In this document: positions 1 through 9,675 of the stretch, piece after piece | How the letters are laid out: each line of letters opens with the position of its first letter | How positions within the stretch are numbered: the first letter of the stretch is position 1 | From: Shewanella marisflavi | Lineage (GTDB): Bacteria; Pseudomonadota; Gammaproteobacteria; Enterobacterales; Shewanellaceae | Reading direction: 5' to 3' | NCBI RefSeq assembly: GCF_023283925.1 | Contig: NZ_JAKIKX010000002.1 | Span: forward strand, 1-64,000 | Length of the DNA stretch: 64,000 nt | The notes under the pieces: generated by a model | What the model saw: only the letters and a program-made list of their open reading frames with translations | Databases searched by the model: none | What the model was told of the DNA's origin: nothing | Position numbers and translations under genes: made by a program

Positions 1-28
1 TTGTTTTGATTCTTGCTACAAAAGAAAT

Positions 29-105
<77 letters not shown>

Positions 106-412
106 TCCGTATTGAGAGCGATATTATCCTCTCTAACACACTTTGACTTTCGAACTTGATGCTAAGTTAACTCATGTTACCTGGGTTAAGTCAGTGCTCT
201 CTGCGTCAAAGCGGGGCGAACTATATCGATATGAGGCGAGCAATGCAAGTAACAATCGAGGATTTGGTGTTAAGCGTTTATTTATCCAACAGAGTGCGGG
301 CTTATTGATCACGCAGCGAAATTTTAGGCACTCATCTGACAGAACTTTTTATCATTTAATCTGTGGACAAGGTATAATGACGGATTGATTTTTGAAGTGT
401 GTCTATCTATCC
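106..412. other. Intergenic region between tRNA-fMet and rlmL
   Basis: About 300 bases with no convincing gene. An 81-codon open frame at 143-388 has no ribosome binding site and no recognisable composition. The one clear signal is a consensus TATAAT at 373-378 preceded by TGG, about 35 bases before the rlmL ATG; no good -35 box lies 16-18 bases upstream of it. Confidence 0.5.
373..378 (+). promoter_or_regulatory. Candidate -10 box for rlmL
   Basis: Perfect TATAAT about 35 bases upstream of the rlmL ATG at 413. The region where a -35 box should sit (about 350-355) does not resemble TTGACA, so this is a candidate only. Confidence 0.35.
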
Positions 413-2548
413 ATGTTAAATTTTTTTGCTGCAGCCCCAAGAGGCTATGAATACGCGTTGTCCCTTGAGTTGGCAGAACTTGGCGCCACGGAAATAAAAG
501 AAAGTGTTGCCGGCGTTTATTTTACAGCGCCGCTGGAATTAGCTTACCGCATTACGCTTTGGTCACGCCTGGCCAGCCGTATCATCTTAGTGATCTACAA
601 AGGCCCGTGTGAAACACCTGAGCAGCTTTATAACGCGGCTTATTGCATAGACTGGCAAACACATTTTTCTAATAAGAGCAGCTTTAGCATAGATTTTCAT
701 GGTGTCGGTGGTTTTATTAAAAACTCACAATTTGGCGCGCTAAAGGTTAAAGATGCGGTAGTTGACCGTTTTCGTGACGATGGTTGCCCGCGACCAGATG
801 TGGCTCGTGTCGATGCAGACTTCAAGATAGACGCCCATTTTCGCCGGGGTCAAATCACCTTAGGGGTTAACTTCTCTGGCCCTGCGTTGCATCAACGTGG
901 TTATCGCGCGACAACAGGTGAGGCGCCCCTCAAGGAAAATCTGGCAGCAAATATGTTAGTTCGTAGTGGTTGGCAGCAAGCTCCTAAAGATCTGCTCGAC
1001 CCCTTTTGTGGCAGCGGTACTATCTTGATTGAAGCGGCAATGATGGCCTGTGATATCGCACCGGCGCTGCAGCGTCGTCGTTTTGGTTTCGACCACTGGT
1101 TGCGCCATCAAGATGGCGTGTGGCAGGAACTGCTTAGTGAAGCCAAGGCTCGCGCCTCTATGGGTGTGAAGCGCTGTGACCTTAAATTTTATGGCTCGGA
1201 TATCGATTCGCGCCTGGTGGCACTGGCTAAACGTAATGCCCAAAATGCAGGTGTGGCTGAGCTTATTGAGTTTTCGGTGTCCAATGCGCTTAATGTCACC
1301 CCACCTGTGGAGCAGGGCTATCTAATCACTAACCCTCCTTATGGTGAACGCCTTGGGAATGTCACCTCGCTTTTGCAGCTCTACTATCAGTTGGGCGACA
1401 AGCTAAAGGCCGAATTCGGTGGTTGGCAGGTGGCAGTACTCAATAGCGATATCGAGCTGTTATCAGCCCTTAAGCTCAAAGCTGACAAGCAGATGAAGAT
1501 GTATAATGGCGCGCTCGAATGTGCTTTTAACCTTTATACGCTGCACGCCAATAGCACTCGACGCATCGACCCAGGTCAGGTATTGAGCCAAGGCGGTGAG
1601 GTAAGCGAGGTCGCCAGCGCGTTTGCTAACCGGATTAAGAAAAACCATAAACAGCTGAGCAAATGGGCGCAGCGAGAGGGCATAGACAGCTATCGTCTCT
1701 ATGATGCGGACATCCCTGAGTATAATGTCGCCGTGGATATTTATCTGGATCATGTGGTGATTCAGGAGTATTCGGCGCCTAAGACGATTCCAGAGGCGGT
1801 GACGAAAAGGCGTCTAACCGATGTCCTCTTGGTGCTGCCGCAGGCGATTGGCGTCGACCCAGACAAGATCATTCTAAAGACCCGCGAGCGTCAAAAGGGA
1901 ACCAATCAGTACCAAAAACTGGATGCCACCAAGCTTGAGCTAGTCACTACCGAATATGGCGCCAAGTTTAAGCTGAACTTGAAAGATTATCTGGATACAG
2001 GTTTGTTCCTGGATCACAGGCTAACCCGTAAACTCGTGGGCGAGAAAGCCAAAGACCGTGACGTACTGAACTTATTTGCCTACACAGGCAGTGCCTCTGT
2101 GCATGCCGCGCTGGGCGGCGCTAAGTCGGTGACCACCGTGGATATGTCTAATACCTATCTTAATTGGGCGCAAGACAACTTCGAATTAAATGGCCTTAAA
2201 GGCAAGCAATATCAGTTTATTCAAGGCGACTGCCTGCAGTGGATAGATGATTGCCAGGAGCAGTACGATCTTATCTTTATCGATCCGCCGACCTTCTCAA
2301 ACTCTAAGCGGATGGAAGACTCCTTCGATGTACAGCGGGATCATGTCAAGCTGCTGAGCGCCTTGGTGAAGCTGCTTCGTCCGGGCGGAGAGATACTGTT
2401 TTCGAACAATAAGCGTAAGTTCAAGATGGAAATCGACGCCTTGTGTGCCCTTGGGGTCACGGTAAGCAACCTGGATAAGCAGACACTACCGCTGGATTAC
2501 AAACGCAATCCCCATATTCATAATACTTGGTTGATCACCCATGCCTAA
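413..2548 (+). CDS. rlmL: Bifunctional 23S rRNA methyltransferase RlmKL
   Basis: Dual methyltransferase of 711 residues, close to the 702 of E. coli. The N-terminal half makes m2G2445 and the C-terminal half m7G2069 of 23S rRNA. A THUMP RNA-binding region lies around residues 45-155. The first methylase has DPFCGSGT near 197-204 and the NPPY catalytic motif near 307. The second has [14 protein letters not shown] near 553 and [10 protein letters not shown] near 624. I start at ATG 413 ([11 protein letters not shown]), where the family begins; the frame is open to a TTG at 392 that would add seven residues. No strong Shine-Dalgarno is visible. The stop overlaps the next gene by 8 bases, so the two are translationally coupled. 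Confidence 0.96.
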   Translation: MLNFFAAAPRGYEYALSLELAELGATEIKESVAGVYFTAPLELAYRITLWSRLASRIILVIYKGPCETPEQLYNAAYCIDWQTHFSNKSSFSIDFHGVGGFIKNSQFGALKVKDAVVDRFRDDGCPRPDVARVDADFKIDAHFRRGQITLGVNFSGPALHQRGYRATTGEAPLKENLAANMLVRSGWQQAPKDLLDPFCGSGTILIEAAMMACDIAPALQRRRFGFDHWLRHQDGVWQELLSEAKARASMGVKRCDLKFYGSDIDSRLVALAKRNAQNAGVAELIEFSVSNALNVTPPVEQGYLITNPPYGERLGNVTSLLQLYYQLGDKLKAEFGGWQVAVLNSDIELLSALKLKADKQMKMYNGALECAFNLYTLHANSTRRIDPGQVLSQGGEVSEVASAFANRIKKNHKQLSKWAQREGIDSYRLYDADIPEYNVAVDIYLDHVVIQEYSAPKTIPEAVTKRRLTDVLLVLPQAIGVDPDKIILKTRERQKGTNQYQKLDATKLELVTTEYGAKFKLNLKDYLDTGLFLDHRLTRKLVGEKAKDRDVLNLFAYTGSASVHAALGGAKSVTTVDMSNTYLNWAQDNFELNGLKGKQYQFIQGDCLQWIDDCQEQYDLIFIDPPTFSNSKRMEDSFDVQRDHVKLLSALVKLLRPGGEILFSNNKRKFKMEIDALCALGVTVSNLDKQTLPLDYKRNPHIHNTWLITHA

Positions 2549-2777
2549 AGTGAGTGCCTATACCTTATTTCATACCGAGGCCTGCCACCTGTGTGAGCAG
2601 GCTCAGGCGATCATCGCCACTTTAGATATCGACTATGCCTTGCAGGATATTTGTGATGATGACGTTTTAGCCGAGCGTTACGGCGTTCGTATCCCGGTGC
2701 TGCGCAACCAAGAAGATGGCTCAGAGCTCGATTGGCCTTTCGATCGAGAGCAGCTGCAACAGTTTACAGGAGTATAA
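2541..2777 (+). CDS. Glutaredoxin-family protein (DUF836-like)
   Basis: A 78-residue thioredoxin-fold protein. It begins beta-strand [15 protein letters not shown], with a CxxC redox pair (CHLC) near residues 15-18, and has the cis-proline strand VRIPVLR typical of glutaredoxins. Such short proteins probably act as cytosolic thiol-disulfide carriers, but no substrate is known to me. The ATG lies inside the end of rlmL (8-base overlap) and the stop is one base before the uup start, so it is the middle gene of a tight rlmL-grx-uup run. The family call is good; the function is inferred. Confidence 0.85.
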   Translation: MPKVSAYTLFHTEACHLCEQAQAIIATLDIDYALQDICDDDVLAERYGVRIPVLRNQEDGSELDWPFDREQLQQFTGV

Positions 2778-2778
2778 A

Positions 2779-4698
2779 TTGAGTCTGGTTCGTATAAATA
2801 ACGGCTCACTGGCCTATGGCTACACCCCCTTATTACAAAATGCCGATTTCACCATAGAAGCTGGCGAGCGAGTGTGTATTGTAGGGCGAAATGGCGCAGG
2901 TAAATCTAGCTTGATGAAGGTCATTGGTGGTGAAGTGCTGCTCGATGATGGCGAATTTAATATCGCAACAGATGTTAAGGTCAGCCGTTTACAGCAAGAT
3001 CCACCTAAGGCAGAACAGGGGACGGTATATGCCTATATTTCGGCTGGTCTGCAAGAGGTCGGCGAAAAGCTAGAGCGCTATCATCAACTCTCCCATGACG
3101 TCGCTAGCGCCAGCGCTGATGAGATGGAGCGTATGCTCAAACAGATGGAACGTCTTCAGTCTGATCTTGACCACCTTAACGGCTGGCAGCTAGATACCCG
3201 CATTAATCAGACCTGTGAGATGCTCGGCCTGGACGCCGATGCCAGCCTAAACAGCCTATCGGGTGGTTGGCAACGTAAGGTTGCCTTGGCGAGAGCCTTG
3301 GTGAGCGAGCCCGATCTGCTGCTGCTTGATGAGCCGACTAACCATTTGGATATCGATACCATCGAATGGCTCGAAGAGTTTTTGCTCAGCTATCGTGGCG
3401 CGATTGTGTTTATCAGTCACGACCGTGGGTTTATTCAGCGCATGGCGACGCGTATCGTGGATCTTGATCGCGGCGTGGTCACCTCTTGGCCCGGCGACTA
3501 TCAGACCTATCTTGATGGCAAGGCTGAATGGCTCAGGGTTGAGGAGGAGAAAAACGCTCAGTTCGACAAGAAACTTGCCGAAGAGGAAACCTGGATCCGT
3601 CAAGGGATTAAGGCGCGTCGAACACGTAATGAAGGACGCGTGCGGGCACTTAAGGCGCTACGTATGGAGCGCATGGCGCGTATTAACCGTCAGGGCGGGG
3701 CCAAGATGGCCGTCGCCGATACCGAGCGTTCGGGCAAGTTGGTGTTTGACATCAAAGATCTTAACTACAACCTGCCTGATAAAAACCTGGTCAAGAACTT
3801 TACCACCTCTGTGATGCGAGGCGATCGAATTGCACTTATCGGTCCTAATGGTTGCGGGAAATCGACGCTTATCAAGTTGTTGATTGGCCAACTTGAGGCC
3901 CAATCAGGAGAAGTTAAGGTTGGCACTAAGTTGGAAGTTGCCTATTTCGATCAGTATCGAGAGGCACTTGATCCAGAGAAAACTGTCGAAGACAACGTCG
4001 GCGAAGGTAAGAAAACCGTGACCATTAACGGTCAGGACAGACACATTCTTAGTTATCTGCAAGATTTCCTGTTTTCGCCTATGCGTGCCCGTACGCCAGT
4101 CAAGGCACTTTCGGGTGGAGAGAAAAACCGACTGCTTTTAGCTCGTCTCTTGCTAAGACCCGCCAACTTGATCATTCTCGATGAACCGACAAACGATCTT
4201 GATATTGAGACCTTAGAGTTGCTAGAGTCGCTACTGACCGATTATCAGGGGACCTTGCTGTTAGTCAGTCACGATCGTGCCTTTATCGATAACACAGTCA
4301 CCAGTTCCTGGTGGTTTACCGGTAATGGCGGTTGGAGCGAGTACGTCGGCGGTTACCAAGATGCTGTTTCGCAAGGGGCAAAATTTTATTCTGAGGAACC
4401 AGTTGCCAAGGACGCTGTCCAACCCAAGGTTGCCGAGCCAGTCAAGCGCGAGACTAAGGCCGCAGCAAAGGCTGAGAAGAAGCTGTCTTATAAATTGCAA
4501 AGAGAACTGGATGCCTTGCCGGCTAAGATGGAGCAACTCGAAGCCGACATAGAAGCCTTACAAACTGTCATAAATGAGCCCGATTTCTATTCGCAGGCGC
4601 AAGAGGTGGTGAACAGTCGTTTAAGTGAGTTGGCGTCACTTGAGCAGGAATTAGAAGTTTGTTTCGAACGTTGGGAAGAGCTTGAAGCCCTCAAATAG
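2779..4698 (+). CDS. uup: ABC-F family ATPase Uup
   Basis: Soluble ABC-F ATPase of 639 residues (E. coli Uup has 635), with two nucleotide-binding domains and no membrane segments. Domain 1 has Walker A GRNGAGKSS near 36, signature LSGGWQRK near 160 and Walker B LLLLDEPTNHLD near 182. Domain 2 has GPNGCGKST near 355, LSGGEKNRLL near 444 and LIILDEPTNDLD near 464. A charged C-terminal coiled coil (about 545-639) fits the Uup DNA-binding tail. ABC-F proteins act on ribosomes; Uup mutants in E. coli also change precise transposon excision. The start is TTG 2779 (MSLVRINNGSL), chosen from the AGGAG about 7 bases upstream and family alignment; the open frame runs further back into the glutaredoxin gene. 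Confidence 0.95.
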   Translation: MSLVRINNGSLAYGYTPLLQNADFTIEAGERVCIVGRNGAGKSSLMKVIGGEVLLDDGEFNIATDVKVSRLQQDPPKAEQGTVYAYISAGLQEVGEKLERYHQLSHDVASASADEMERMLKQMERLQSDLDHLNGWQLDTRINQTCEMLGLDADASLNSLSGGWQRKVALARALVSEPDLLLLDEPTNHLDIDTIEWLEEFLLSYRGAIVFISHDRGFIQRMATRIVDLDRGVVTSWPGDYQTYLDGKAEWLRVEEEKNAQFDKKLAEEETWIRQGIKARRTRNEGRVRALKALRMERMARINRQGGAKMAVADTERSGKLVFDIKDLNYNLPDKNLVKNFTTSVMRGDRIALIGPNGCGKSTLIKLLIGQLEAQSGEVKVGTKLEVAYFDQYREALDPEKTVEDNVGEGKKTVTINGQDRHILSYLQDFLFSPMRARTPVKALSGGEKNRLLLARLLLRPANLIILDEPTNDLDIETLELLESLLTDYQGTLLLVSHDRAFIDNTVTSSWWFTGNGGWSEYVGGYQDAVSQGAKFYSEEPVAKDAVQPKVAEPVKRETKAAAKAEKKLSYKLQRELDALPAKMEQLEADIEALQTVINEPDFYSQAQEVVNSRLSELASLEQELEVCFERWEELEALK

Positions 4699-4722
4699 AC
4701 GATAGAATAATAGGAAAAATAA

Positions 4723-6576
4723 ATGAAGTTGAAGTTTGATAGAGCCTTATCGTTAGTCGCTGCCGGGGTGATCACAGCGTTGCAAACGGCTCACGCAGCA
4801 CCTGTCTATGAGATTCAGAATATTGAAGACTATGACTTAAATGGCACCTTAGAGTCGACCATTAATGGTTATGGTATGTTTGTGAATCAGCAAGATCAGC
4901 TGGTTGGGATCTCTAAGGGTAAGAAAAAGCTCGAAGTCGACGAAGACTCGGACGGCCCTATTGATATCGAAGACGGGATTCCGCCTGAGCAGTTAGTCTC
5001 TTACTCAATCAATCTCCCTATTTTAGCCAACAACTTTACCTTTACTGCTGACGGTAACGGCGCAGCAGGTAGCTGGCTTCCCACCTTCGATTCCGTTTTT
5101 GGGACCACGCACCCTAAAGATACTAATGAAGAGCAACCTGAAACCATTAACTCAGTCAATGCCTATTACTACGGCATTAACAACAATGGTATCAAGGTGG
5201 GTACCTATACGGCACCGGAGCAAAAAACTGAATTTACCGGTGAGCGTAACGACAACAATCAAGATCAGGAATATTGGTACTACCGTGAGTTTGAGGAACG
5301 TGGTTTCTTAAAGGCAGCCGATGGTACAGATATCTCTTTGGTGCCGCCTTACACTGTATACACCAAAGATGATACCGATGTTGTCGTGGGCGGCGTCTCG
5401 GTGGCCGCGGCGATTAACGACAGTAACCTGGTGACAGGTTATGCCACTACTGATTTGGCCAAGAGCAGTAAGACTCGTGTCGATAACTGTATTACAGGCG
5501 ACAAGTTCCCTATAGATGTGTGTGTGCAAAACGAACAATACCCAGATCGTAACAATGTCCGCCGTATTCTCTATCAGACACGCGCCTTTGTGTGGCAATT
5601 TGATGGCACAGATGTGACTCCAACCGAGCTGCCTCTGGGACTTGAATCGACTTCCGACAGTGTGTTTACTGCTCAGGGTTTAGGGATAAACAGTCAAGGT
5701 GTTGTTGCTGGTCGTTCTCACGTCTATCGTAACAATGACAAAGATAAGTTGGCGTTCGATGCGGCCTATTGGGCCAAGGACAGCGAAGGTCAATACCAGT
5801 ACCACTGGGTGAAGATGACCAATGATCAGCTCTCCTCTGTGGCCTATGATATCAATGATAATGGTATCTTAGTGGGTAGCTATCGTCGTTATATAGAAGG
5901 TTATCAGCGCGACAAGTTCTTCTACTTAGACACCAATGCCGCGGACCCCACTTTTGTAACCCCGAATGATTTTTACCCTGTGATGTCCGATCGCAGCTCT
6001 CGTCCAAGGGATATCAACAATAAAGATCAGGTTGTCGGTTTTGTTGAAGTCACCAGTGAGAAGGAAAAGCCACGCATGAAAGGCGCCTTCTTGTATGACA
6101 AGAACAGTGATGAATTCAATGTTATCGACGATCTCTTGGTCTGTGAGTCAAAAGGCTATGTACAGGACGGCGAAGGTAAATGGGCTCGCAATAAGGTTGA
6201 AGTGGTCGATGGCAACGGCGATGTGCTCTTTTATGACAGTGAAATTCGTATCGTTGAGGCGAGCAGCATTAACGATGATGGCACCATAGTCGGCACGGCA
6301 TTTATTCGTAAGCCTTCTTATCAGTTTGATACTGAAGGTAATCTGGTGATAGGTGAGAATGGTAAGCCTTTATTCTTGCTTAATGCTAATGGTCAGCCTG
6401 TGACGGCTTTTCTGCCACGTATGGTAGTACTTAAGCCAACCACTTCAGGCAGTGCTTGTGAAGTGGTAGAGGATGACAATTCAAGTGATGGTAACTATAA
6501 ACGCCAAGGTGCGGCAAGTTTCGCTTGGTTATTTGTACTTCCACTCGTTTGGCTAAGGCGTCGTTTTAGAGGCTAA
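4723..6576 (+). CDS. Exported DUF3466 protein with HAF-type repeats and a sorting-like C-terminus
   Basis: A 617-residue exported protein. The signal peptide is residues 1 to about 26, ending THAAP. The body carries at least six copies of a short motif, roughly I-N-x-x-G-x-x-V-G-x: INNNGIKVGTY, INDSNLVTGYA, INSQGVVAGRS, INDNGILVGSY, INNKDQVVGFV and INDDGTIVGTA. This pattern fits the HAF extracellular repeat and the DUF3466 family. The C-terminus is a small-residue stretch, a hydrophobic helix and RRRF (about 597-617), like a GlyGly-CTERM signal handled by rhombosortase. It follows uup by 24 bases and has its own terminator, so it is probably co-transcribed with uup. Function is unknown; a surface role is inferred. 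Confidence 0.85.
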   Translation: MKLKFDRALSLVAAGVITALQTAHAAPVYEIQNIEDYDLNGTLESTINGYGMFVNQQDQLVGISKGKKKLEVDEDSDGPIDIEDGIPPEQLVSYSINLPILANNFTFTADGNGAAGSWLPTFDSVFGTTHPKDTNEEQPETINSVNAYYYGINNNGIKVGTYTAPEQKTEFTGERNDNNQDQEYWYYREFEERGFLKAADGTDISLVPPYTVYTKDDTDVVVGGVSVAAAINDSNLVTGYATTDLAKSSKTRVDNCITGDKFPIDVCVQNEQYPDRNNVRRILYQTRAFVWQFDGTDVTPTELPLGLESTSDSVFTAQGLGINSQGVVAGRSHVYRNNDKDKLAFDAAYWAKDSEGQYQYHWVKMTNDQLSSVAYDINDNGILVGSYRRYIEGYQRDKFFYLDTNAADPTFVTPNDFYPVMSDRSSRPRDINNKDQVVGFVEVTSEKEKPRMKGAFLYDKNSDEFNVIDDLLVCESKGYVQDGEGKWARNKVEVVDGNGDVLFYDSEIRIVEASSINDDGTIVGTAFIRKPSYQFDTEGNLVIGENGKPLFLLNANGQPVTAFLPRMVVLKPTTSGSACEVVEDDNSSDGNYKRQGAASFAWLFVLPLVWLRRRFRG

Positions 6577-6604
6577 TGCTCGTTAGAACATATCGAAATA
6601 AAAG

Positions 6605-6630
6605 TCGGGGTTTTTGCCCCGATTTTTTTT
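6605..6630 (+). terminator. Rho-independent terminator of the uup-DUF3466 run
   Basis: Stem TCGGGG / CCCCGA with a 6-base loop, followed by eight T residues, 29 bases after the DUF3466 stop. Confidence 0.9.
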
Positions 6631-6761
6631 AAATAATGATCTCATGAGTTTAAAAAATAACCAGGCGTAAAGCGAAATTTTTGATTGATCTCGTGCTGAA
6701 AAAGTTCTATTTCTATCAATGAGGCTTCGGCCTTTAGGATTTAAGAACAGAGGATGCTTGC

Positions 6762-6938
6762 ATGAAAAGACAAAAACGAGATCGTCTAGATAGAGCTTTT
6801 TCAAAGGGATTCCAGGCCGGGATAGGTGGCCGCTCTAAGGATAACTGTCCTTATTCTACATTGGACTCTAAATCACACTGGCTCGGAGGATGGCGCGAAG
6901 GTGTCGATGGCCGACTTAGCGGATTATTTAACAAGTGA
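6762..6938 (+). CDS. rmf: Ribosome modulation factor RMF
   Basis: A 58-residue basic protein beginning MKRQKRDRLDRAF and containing GFQAGIGGRSKDNCPY and WLGGWREG, which match the whole conserved core of E. coli RMF (55 residues). RMF binds 30S near the anti-Shine-Dalgarno region in stationary phase and pairs ribosomes into inactive 100S dimers. An AGGA lies 7 bases before the ATG. The C-terminal tail (VDGRLSGLFNK) differs from E. coli and is a few residues longer. The gene stands alone between two terminators and converges on fabA, the same neighbour it has in E. coli. Confidence 0.96.
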   Translation: MKRQKRDRLDRAFSKGFQAGIGGRSKDNCPYSTLDSKSHWLGGWREGVDGRLSGLFNK

Positions 6939-6948
6939 TTTAGATATT

Positions 6949-6972
6949 TGCCCTCTGTTAAGAGGGCATTTT
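6949..6972 (+). terminator. Terminator of rmf
   Basis: Eight-base perfect stem TGCCCTCT / AGAGGGCA with loop GTTA and then TTTTC, 10 bases after the rmf stop. On the opposite strand there is no T run, so it is less suited to ending fabA transcripts. Confidence 0.8.
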
Positions 6973-6995
6973 CATATCTGGAACAGGCAAAATGT

Positions 6996-7511
6996 TTAGA
7001 AACTTGATGTGTCGGTGAAGATACCCACCTTTAGATCTGTCGCCGAATAGATCTCGCGGCCATCTACTTCCATCACGGCATCAGCGATGCCCATCACTAA
7101 TTTGCGATAGACCTTGCGCTTGATAGTCAACTTGTAGGTGACTTTCTTGGCATCTGGCAGTACCTGACCGGTAAATTTCACTTCACCAACACCCAGTGCA
7201 CGACCTTTACCTTCCGCACCTTCCCAGCCAAGGAAGAAGCCAACCAACTGCCACATGGCGTCTAGGCCCAGGCAACCTGGCATAACAGGATCGGTTTCGA
7301 AGTGGCAGCCAAAGAACCAAAGTGACGGGTCGATATCTAGCTCAGCAACAATTTCACCTTTACCAAACTCACCGCCGTTATCGTTAATTTTAGTGATGCG
7401 ATCTATCATCAACATGTTGTCGATAGGCAGACGAGGCGAGTTGGCGCCAAATAGGTTACCGTGTCCACAGGCGACTAATTCTTCTTTACTGAAACTGTTA
7501 GCTTTATTCAT
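6996..7511 (-). CDS. fabA: 3-hydroxydecanoyl-ACP dehydratase/isomerase FabA
   Basis: A 171-residue bifunctional enzyme (E. coli 172). It dehydrates 3-hydroxydecanoyl-ACP and isomerises trans-2- to cis-3-decenoyl-ACP, the branch point for unsaturated fatty acids. Counting from [12 protein letters not shown], the catalytic residues fall at His70 (FFGCH) and Asp84 (CLGLDAMWQ), the same numbers as in E. coli, which supports this ATG over the 19 extra in-frame upstream codons. It lies 67 bases downstream of the Lon-like gene on the same strand, an arrangement shared with E. coli ycbZ-fabA. Confidence 0.97.
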   Translation of the reverse strand: MNKANSFSKEELVACGHGNLFGANSPRLPIDNMLMIDRITKINDNGGEFGKGEIVAELDIDPSLWFFGCHFETDPVMPGCLGLDAMWQLVGFFLGWEGAEGKGRALGVGEVKFTGQVLPDAKKVTYKLTIKRKVYRKLVMGIADAVMEVDGREIYSATDLKVGIFTDTSSF

Positions 7512-7578
7512 TGTTAACTTCACTCTAGCAATTTGAGTCGCCAAGGTTAGCGAACACGTGTACGCCAAACAACTCCGA

Positions 7579-9288
7579 TCAGCTAGAAAGTTTCAATTTA
7601 TCGAGCAAGTTGGCAAAAAATGAGCGTTCCTCATCGGGATAGCCCGCCAAGCCTTCCAATCGCGCCTGCACCATGCCATAGAGGCTTTCTTCAGGAAACT
7701 GACCATTTTCATCACGGCTGCCGGCAGGTTTGTTCATTAGGATGGCCACGGCCTGATCGATATGTTCTACCTGGTACAGGTGGAACGCTTTATCTTCAAC
7801 GGCTTTAATGACCTGGGGATCCAGGTTTAGCTGCTGTACGTTTGAGCTTGGGATGATAACCCCTTGGGTGCCCGTCAGGCCGCGTCGCTGACACAGGTCA
7901 AAAAAGCCCTCAATTTTTTCATTTACACCGCCGATGGCCTGCACCTGGCCAAATTGATCTATGGCGCCTGTGGCGGCAATGCCTTGTTCTATGGGGTGCT
8001 CGGCGATGGCAGACATTAGCGCGCAATATTCGGCCAGTGACGCGCTGTCACCATCGATCTCCTGATATGACTGTTCGAAAACAATATTAGCATTGAGGTG
8101 CAGCGGGGCATCTTTACCGAATATGCGATACAAACAAGAGGAGAGGATCATCAAACCCTTTGCGTGTATGTTTCCGCCCAGTTCTGACTTACGCTCGATA
8201 TCGGCGACTTCACCGTCACCATAATGCACCGATGCAGTGATGCGCGCCGGTTCGCCATAGGTGTACTCGGCGGCGTCCAGCACGGTCAGGCCATTGATCT
8301 GGCCAATCATGGCGCCTTGGGTGGGCAGGTTAATGAAGTTATCGTCGAAGCTCTGCGCCGACAGACTCTGTGAGGCATTGTGCCTCGCCTTGTGGCGAGC
8401 CAGTGCCATCTCGATGCTGTCGCCACTCAGTTGAGAGCTCTTGCCATAAAGGCTGGCTTGTACCATCAGCTGACTAATGCCTATGGTTTCGAGGCTCAGG
8501 TGGCGTTGATGTTCGGCTAGACGTGCACTATGGGTAAACAGTGGCTGCAGGGCAGACTGATCTAAGGTGAGCTGGTTGGCGGCAGCGATAGTGACCAGCC
8601 AGTTGCCATAATCTTGCTCGCTAAACTCTGCCAATGAAATTTCATCTACTAGCTCACCCAGCAGGGGAAAGGCGGCGGGAAAGTTACGCTCTTCTAAATA
8701 ACTGATGCTATAAAGCGTGCTGCTGCCCACTAAGATTATCTTGCTGTGCAGCGGAATTGAAGACCAGCGAGAATGTAGTTGATATTCACCCTTATGGGCG
8801 GCCTCCATTACAAGTTCCCACAGGCCCTCACGTTTCCAGAGAGATTCGGCGCAGATAAACAGGTAATCGCAGTCGGCTAGGGCGCCCGGATGGTAGACAC
8901 TGGGATCATGGGCGTCGAGGTGGCCGATAAGATCGCGACGCTTTATGGCGCCACTCAGATAGCGATAGGGAGTGTTGGCAACACAGACGCAGTCTTCGCC
9001 GGCTTGTGTTTGCCATTGCAACTTAGCGTCTGGTGCCAGGCGGTTTAGGTAGTGGGCCGGTCTGTATCCCTGATGGTCAACTAAGGCCTTGAGCAGCTGC
9101 TCTCTATCTATGCCGCTGTGATCGGCAAGGTACATGTGTTGCCCCTGAGTATTAGCAAGCAGGTTAAACGCATCCAGGGTGCGTTCCTGACCCAGTAATC
9201 GGCTGTGTGGATTGGCGTTAAGCTGGTCTACCTGAGGTAACTGAAATTGAGGCGATAAAGCGGCAATGTCGATTGAGTGTGCGATCAT
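7579..9288 (-). CDS. Lon-like protease (YcbZ/LonH type)
   Basis: A 569-residue protein similar in size and position to E. coli YcbZ (586). The C-terminal half is a Lon-type peptidase. The serine lies in GDSAS at residue 415 and the lysine in GGVNEKIEG at residue 458, a 43-residue spacing identical to Ser679/Lys722 of Lon. The N-terminal half resembles an AAA region, but I do not see a clean Walker A, so ATP use is uncertain. It sits directly upstream of fabA. A regulatory proteolysis role is inferred; substrates are not evident. Confidence 0.9.
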   Translation of the reverse strand: MIAHSIDIAALSPQFQLPQVDQLNANPHSRLLGQERTLDAFNLLANTQGQHMYLADHSGIDREQLLKALVDHQGYRPAHYLNRLAPDAKLQWQTQAGEDCVCVANTPYRYLSGAIKRRDLIGHLDAHDPSVYHPGALADCDYLFICAESLWKREGLWELVMEAAHKGEYQLHSRWSSIPLHSKIILVGSSTLYSISYLEERNFPAAFPLLGELVDEISLAEFSEQDYGNWLVTIAAANQLTLDQSALQPLFTHSARLAEHQRHLSLETIGISQLMVQASLYGKSSQLSGDSIEMALARHKARHNASQSLSAQSFDDNFINLPTQGAMIGQINGLTVLDAAEYTYGEPARITASVHYGDGEVADIERKSELGGNIHAKGLMILSSCLYRIFGKDAPLHLNANIVFEQSYQEIDGDSASLAEYCALMSAIAEHPIEQGIAATGAIDQFGQVQAIGGVNEKIEGFFDLCQRRGLTGTQGVIIPSSNVQQLNLDPQVIKAVEDKAFHLYQVEHIDQAVAILMNKPAGSRDENGQFPEESLYGMVQARLEGLAGYPDEERSFFANLLDKLKLSS

Positions 9289-9383
9289 TAATTGGGGCGA
9301 ATTATGTAAACATGGCCTGATGTTAGCACAGTTTCGCTCAGCCTCTCTCTAAGTTTCGCTGTTTTTGGCTTATTCAAGCCAGT

Positions 9384-9393
9384 TTGTCGACAA
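9384..9393. promoter_or_regulatory. PrpR-type operator, distal copy
   Basis: Perfect 10-base palindrome TTGTCGACAA in the context GTTTGTCGACAATCC. It lies about 250 bases before the prp promoter and nearer to lonH, so it could act by looping or on lonH. Confidence 0.6.
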
Positions 9394-9584
9394 TCCTGGA
9401 GGCGGGCCGCTGTTTATTCGTTTGCTGAGTACGTCCTACTTGCTTTATGGCCCTATCAAGGCGTTTGTGCGCTTAGTCGACCTCAACTCGTTAGTTTCCG
9501 CTGAGAGGGGGCGAGCATTTGAGGCATAAAGATCGACTTTTTTAAGGTGGGCCACTTAAGACTTTAGTCGATAATCCAGTCTTT

Positions 9585-9594
9585 TTGTCGACAA
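9585..9594. promoter_or_regulatory. PrpR-type operator, upstream of the -35 box
   Basis: Perfect TTGTCGACAA. Its centre is exactly 52 bases (five helical turns) before the centre of the copy on the -10 box. A weaker copy, TAGTCGATAA, lies 20 bases further upstream. Confidence 0.7.
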
Positions 9595-9609
9595 TTATCG
9601 GGTTTTGGC

Positions 9610-9638
9610 TTGAGAAAATCCTATTTCATGGCTATATT
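9610..9638 (+). promoter_or_regulatory. Sigma-70 promoter of the prp operon
   Basis: TTGAGA (9610-9615), a 17-base spacer and TATATT (9633-9638). The expected start is near 9645, about 30 bases before the prpR ATG. The last two bases of the -10 box are the first two of a TTGTCGACAA operator, so bound repressor would exclude RNA polymerase. Confidence 0.65.
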
Positions 9639-9646
9639 GTCGACAA
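9637..9646. promoter_or_regulatory. PrpR-type operator overlapping the -10 box
   Basis: Perfect TTGTCGACAA overlapping the -10 hexamer and covering the expected start site. This placement implies autorepression by the GntR-family product of the next gene. Confidence 0.75.
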
Positions 9647-9675
9647 CCAAATGTTTGATGACGATCACATAATTC

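Larger units (their letters stand above)
9289..9675. other. Intergenic region between lonH and prpR
   Basis: Some 390 bases separating two divergent genes. It carries three perfect TTGTCGACAA palindromes (9384, 9585 and 9637), one imperfect copy (TAGTCGATAA, 9565-9574) and a good sigma-70 promoter for prpR. I see no reading frame or RNA gene in it. Confidence 0.8.

Noticed and set aside
143..388. 81-codon open frame upstream of rlmL
   Set aside because: No ribosome binding site, no family resemblance, low-complexity composition; it lies in the leader region between tRNA-fMet and rlmL.
3326..3814. 162-codon frame inside uup
   Set aside because: Same strand, shifted frame within a clear ABC-F gene; composition is a shadow of the uup codons.
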